Shown here in pieces: positions 5,538-7,835 of a DNA stretch of 7,835 nt (positions within the stretch are counted from its first letter, which is position 1; each line of letters starts with the position of its first letter). The stretch comes from Gemmatimonadota bacterium (GTDB taxonomy: Bacteria > Gemmatimonadota > Gemmatimonadetes > Gemmatimonadales > GWC2-71-9). The translations under genes were made by a program, and so were the position numbers. The DNA lies in contig QHTS01000094.1 of the NCBI GenBank assembly GCA_003220905.1, positions 1 to 7,835 on the forward strand, written 5' to 3'. Below the pieces are notes generated by a model, which saw only the letters and a list, made by a program, of their open reading frames with translations, was not told where the DNA came from and did no database searches.

Positions 5538-7835
5538 ATGCCGGACCTGGTGCGCGTCCTGATGGTCGAGGACGTCGCGGACGACGCGGCGCTGGTCGAG
5601 CGTGAGCTGCGCCGGGCCGGCATCATGGGAGCGACGCGCCGCGTCGACTCCGAGCGTGCGTACCGGGAGGCGCTGCGGACCTTCGCCCCCGACATCATCC
5701 TGACGGACCACTCGCTGCCCACGTTCAGCGCGGCCGACGCGCTGCGGATCGGGCTCCTCGAGGCGCCGGACACTCCCGTCATCGTCGTGACGGGCAGCCT
5801 CGATGAAGAAACCGCGGCGGAATACATCAAGGCGGGCGCCGCGGACTACGTCGTCAAGCACCACCTTGAGCGAGTGGGCCCCGCCGTGGTGCGCGCCCTC
5901 GATCTGCGGCGCGCACGGACGGAGCAAGCCCGCGCGGAAGAGGCCCGTCGCCAGGGTGAGGAGCGCTTTCGCGCCCTGATCGAGCACGGGGCGGACGCGG
6001 TCGCCCTCGTCGCCCCCGACGGGACCCTGCTGTTCGCCAGCCACTCCATCGAGCGCCTGCTGGGCTTCGCGCCGGCCGAGCTCGTGGGTCATCCCGGGTT
6101 CGAGCGGGTGCATCCCGACGACGTCCCGCGGGTCCACGCCGCGCTGCGCGAGATCATCGCGAGCCCGGGCACGCCCGCCGGCCTGGAGCTTCGCTGGCGC
6201 CACAAGGACGGGTCGTGGCGCCATATCGACGCCGTCGCGGTCGACCGGCTCGCGGAGCCCGCGGTGGGCGCCATCGTGGTGAACTTCCGCGACGTCTCGG
6301 AGCGCCGTACGGCTGAAGCGGCGCTGCGCGAGTCCGAGGAGCGCTACCGGACGCTCGTCGAAGGCGTGCGCGACATCATCTTCGCGCTCTCCCCCGAAGG
6401 CACCATCGCATCCCTCAATCCGGCGTTCGAGACGATCGCCGGCTGGCGGCGCGAGGCATGGGTCGGCCAGCCGTTCGAGCGGCTGGTGCATCCCGAGGAT
6501 CTGCCGCTGGCGCTCGAGCTGCTCGGGCGCGTGGTGCGCGGCGAGCTCCGCCCCGCCAGCCAGTTCCGCGTCCGGACCGCGAAGGGCGACTACCGCGTCG
6601 GAGAGTTCTCCGCGAGTCCCCAGCTCCACGAAGGGCGGCTCGTCGGCATCCTGGGAATCGGGCGCGACGTCACGGAGCGCGTCCAGCTCGAGCAGCAGCT
6701 GCGGCAAGCCCAGAAGATGGAAGCGGTCGGCCGGCTGGCCGGCGGCATCGCTCACGACTTCAACAACATCCTCACGGCCATCACAGGCTATGCGGACCTC
6801 CTCCTCGAGGACCTCGGCGCCACCGATCCCCGGCGCCTGGACGCCGACGAGATCCACAAGGCCGCCGATCGCGCCGCCGGGCTGACCCGCCAGCTGCTGG
6901 CGTTCAGCCGCCAGCAGGTCCTGCAGCCGACGGTGCTCGAGGTCAACAAGCTGGTCAGCGACCTGGAAAAGATGCTGCGCCGCCTCCTGGGCGAAGACGT
7001 CGAGCTCAGCACGCGGCTCGGACCGACCACGGGGCGGGTCAAGGCCGATCCCGGCCAGCTGGAGCAGGTGATCATGAACCTGGCCGTGAACGCCCGCGAC
7101 GCGATGCCGAACGGGGGCAAGCTCACCCTGGAGACGGGCAACGTGGATTTGGACCCGTCGTACGCCGCCGACCACTACCCGGCCCGCGCGGGCCCGTTCG
7201 TGCTGCTCGCGGTCTCGGACACCGGCATCGGGATGAACGAAGAGACCCAAGCCCACATGTTCGAGCCGTTCTTCACGACCAAGGAGAAGGGCAAAGGCAC
7301 GGGCCTGGGCCTCGCCACCGTCTACGGCATCATCAAGCAGAGCGGCGGATTCATCTGGGTGTACAGCGAAGTCGGGCACGGCACCACCTTCAAGCTCTAC
7401 CTGCCGCGCGTGGAGGAGCTGGCGGAGCGCGCGTCCGAGCCCGCGCAAGCGGCTGCGCGCGCGGCGCGCGGGACGGAGACGGTCCTGGTGGTCGAGGACG
7501 AAACGCCGGTGCGGAGTGTCGCCCGCCAAGTGCTCGAACGCCACGGCTACACCGTGCTCGAAGCCCCCAGCGCAGAGGCCGCGCTGGACGTCGCGACCCG
7601 GTACTCGGGCACCATCCACCTCCTCCTCACGGACGTCGTGATGCCGGGGCTCAACGGCCGCGAACTCGCGAGCAGGCTGGCGGACCTGCGCCCCGACGCC
7701 CGCGTGATCTTCATGTCGGGCTACACCGACGAGGCCGTCACACGTCACGGCGTACTCGAGCCGGGCGCCGCCTACGTGCAGAAACCGTTCACGCCGGATG
7801 CCATCGCCCGCCGGGTGCGGGAGGTGCTCGACCGG
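5538..7835 (+). CDS. Soluble hybrid histidine kinase, REC-PAS-PAS-HisKA-HATPase-REC (766 codons, 3' end open)
   Basis: The frame opens at ATG 5538, four bases after the response-regulator stop, and reaches the right edge without a stop. Domains in order: N-terminal receiver at about 4-122 (E11/D12, phosphoacceptor D57 in LTDHSLP, T85, K107); PAS at about 142-255, ending with the usual DVSER; a second PAS at about 268-380, ending with DVTER; HisKA with phospho-His H406 in GIAHDFNNIL; an HATPase with N box (N514, N518, D521), G1 DTGIGM (from D561), F box FEPFFTTK and G2 GKGTGLGL (585-592); and a C-terminal receiver from about 648 (E653/D654/E655, D699 in LTDVVMPG, S727, K749). The last receiver is nearly complete, so little is missing. 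No signal peptide or membrane helix is visible, indicating a cytoplasmic sensor; any PAS ligand is unknown. All catalytic residues are present. The N-terminal receiver probably gates kinase activity, and the C-terminal one may pass phosphate on or act as a phosphate sink. Confidence 0.95.
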   Translation, partial: MPDLVRVLMVEDVADDAALVERELRRAGIMGATRRVDSERAYREALRTFAPDIILTDHSLPTFSAADALRIGLLEAPDTPVIVVTGSLDEETAAEYIKAGAADYVVKHHLERVGPAVVRALDLRRARTEQARAEEARRQGEERFRALIEHGADAVALVAPDGTLLFASHSIERLLGFAPAELVGHPGFERVHPDDVPRVHAALREIIASPGTPAGLELRWRHKDGSWRHIDAVAVDRLAEPAVGAIVVNFRDVSERRTAEAALRESEERYRTLVEGVRDIIFALSPEGTIASLNPAFETIAGWRREAWVGQPFERLVHPEDLPLALELLGRVVRGELRPASQFRVRTAKGDYRVGEFSASPQLHEGRLVGILGIGRDVTERVQLEQQLRQAQKMEAVGRLAGGIAHDFNNILTAITGYADLLLEDLGATDPRRLDADEIHKAADRAAGLTRQLLAFSRQQVLQPTVLEVNKLVSDLEKMLRRLLGEDVELSTRLGPTTGRVKADPGQLEQVIMNLAVNARDAMPNGGKLTLETGNVDLDPSYAADHYPARAGPFVLLAVSDTGIGMNEETQAHMFEPFFTTKEKGKGTGLGLATVYGIIKQSGGFIWVYSEVGHGTTFKLYLPRVEELAERASEPAQAAARAARGTETVLVVEDETPVRSVARQVLERHGYTVLEAPSAEAALDVATRYSGTIHLLLTDVVMPGLNGRELASRLADLRPDARVIFMSGYTDEAVTRHGVLEPGAAYVQKPFTPDAIARRVREVLDR

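Noticed and set aside
5448..7748. 766-codon minus-strand open frame opposite the hybrid kinase
   Set aside because: It is a composition-driven shadow of the kinase, whose every domain motif is intact on the plus strand.

Overview
The window is a GC-rich bacterial chromosomal segment with dense coding. The composition, a tRNA gene without an encoded CCA, a canonical-length UvrA and a soluble multi-domain hybrid kinase suggest a soil or sediment bacterium, perhaps Gemmatimonadota, Methylomirabilota/Rokubacteria, Acidobacteriota or Myxococcota. No marker here fixes the phylum, so that placement is a guess.

Layout. (1) Positions 1-854, minus strand: the N-terminal 284 residues of a polytopic YbhN/AglD2-type flippase-like membrane protein (LPG_synthase_TM family), running off the left edge. 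(2) Positions 855-961: a divergent intergenic region filled with G-rich heptad repeats arranged as an imperfect inverted repeat. (3) Positions 962-3766, plus strand: a full-length UvrA excinuclease subunit with an unusual UvrB-binding region. (4) Positions 3783-4640: a ten-helix EamA/DMT-family transporter 16 bases after uvrA, probably co-transcribed with it. (5) Positions 4679-4751: tRNA-Asn(GUU), with a plausible promoter whose -35 element overlaps the transporter stop codon. (6) Positions 4752-5089: 338 bases without a gene, holding a candidate promoter, a long imperfect hairpin whose G-T pairs favour a plus-strand RNA, and short direct repeats spaced 21 bases apart. (7) Positions 5090-5533: a single-domain Rcp1-like response regulator. 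(8) Positions 5538-7835: a REC-PAS-PAS-HisKA-HATPase-REC hybrid histidine kinase, open at the right edge.

How the genes work together. The response regulator and hybrid kinase are four bases apart and very likely form one phosphorelay operon. It has three receiver domains, no membrane segment and no DNA-binding output in view. The structured leader upstream could control this operon. uvrA and the EamA gene are probably co-transcribed but have no obvious shared pathway. The most interesting unexplained signals are the hairpin at 4886-4966 and the heptad array at 870-946. No CRISPR array, insertion sequence or phage gene is visible.
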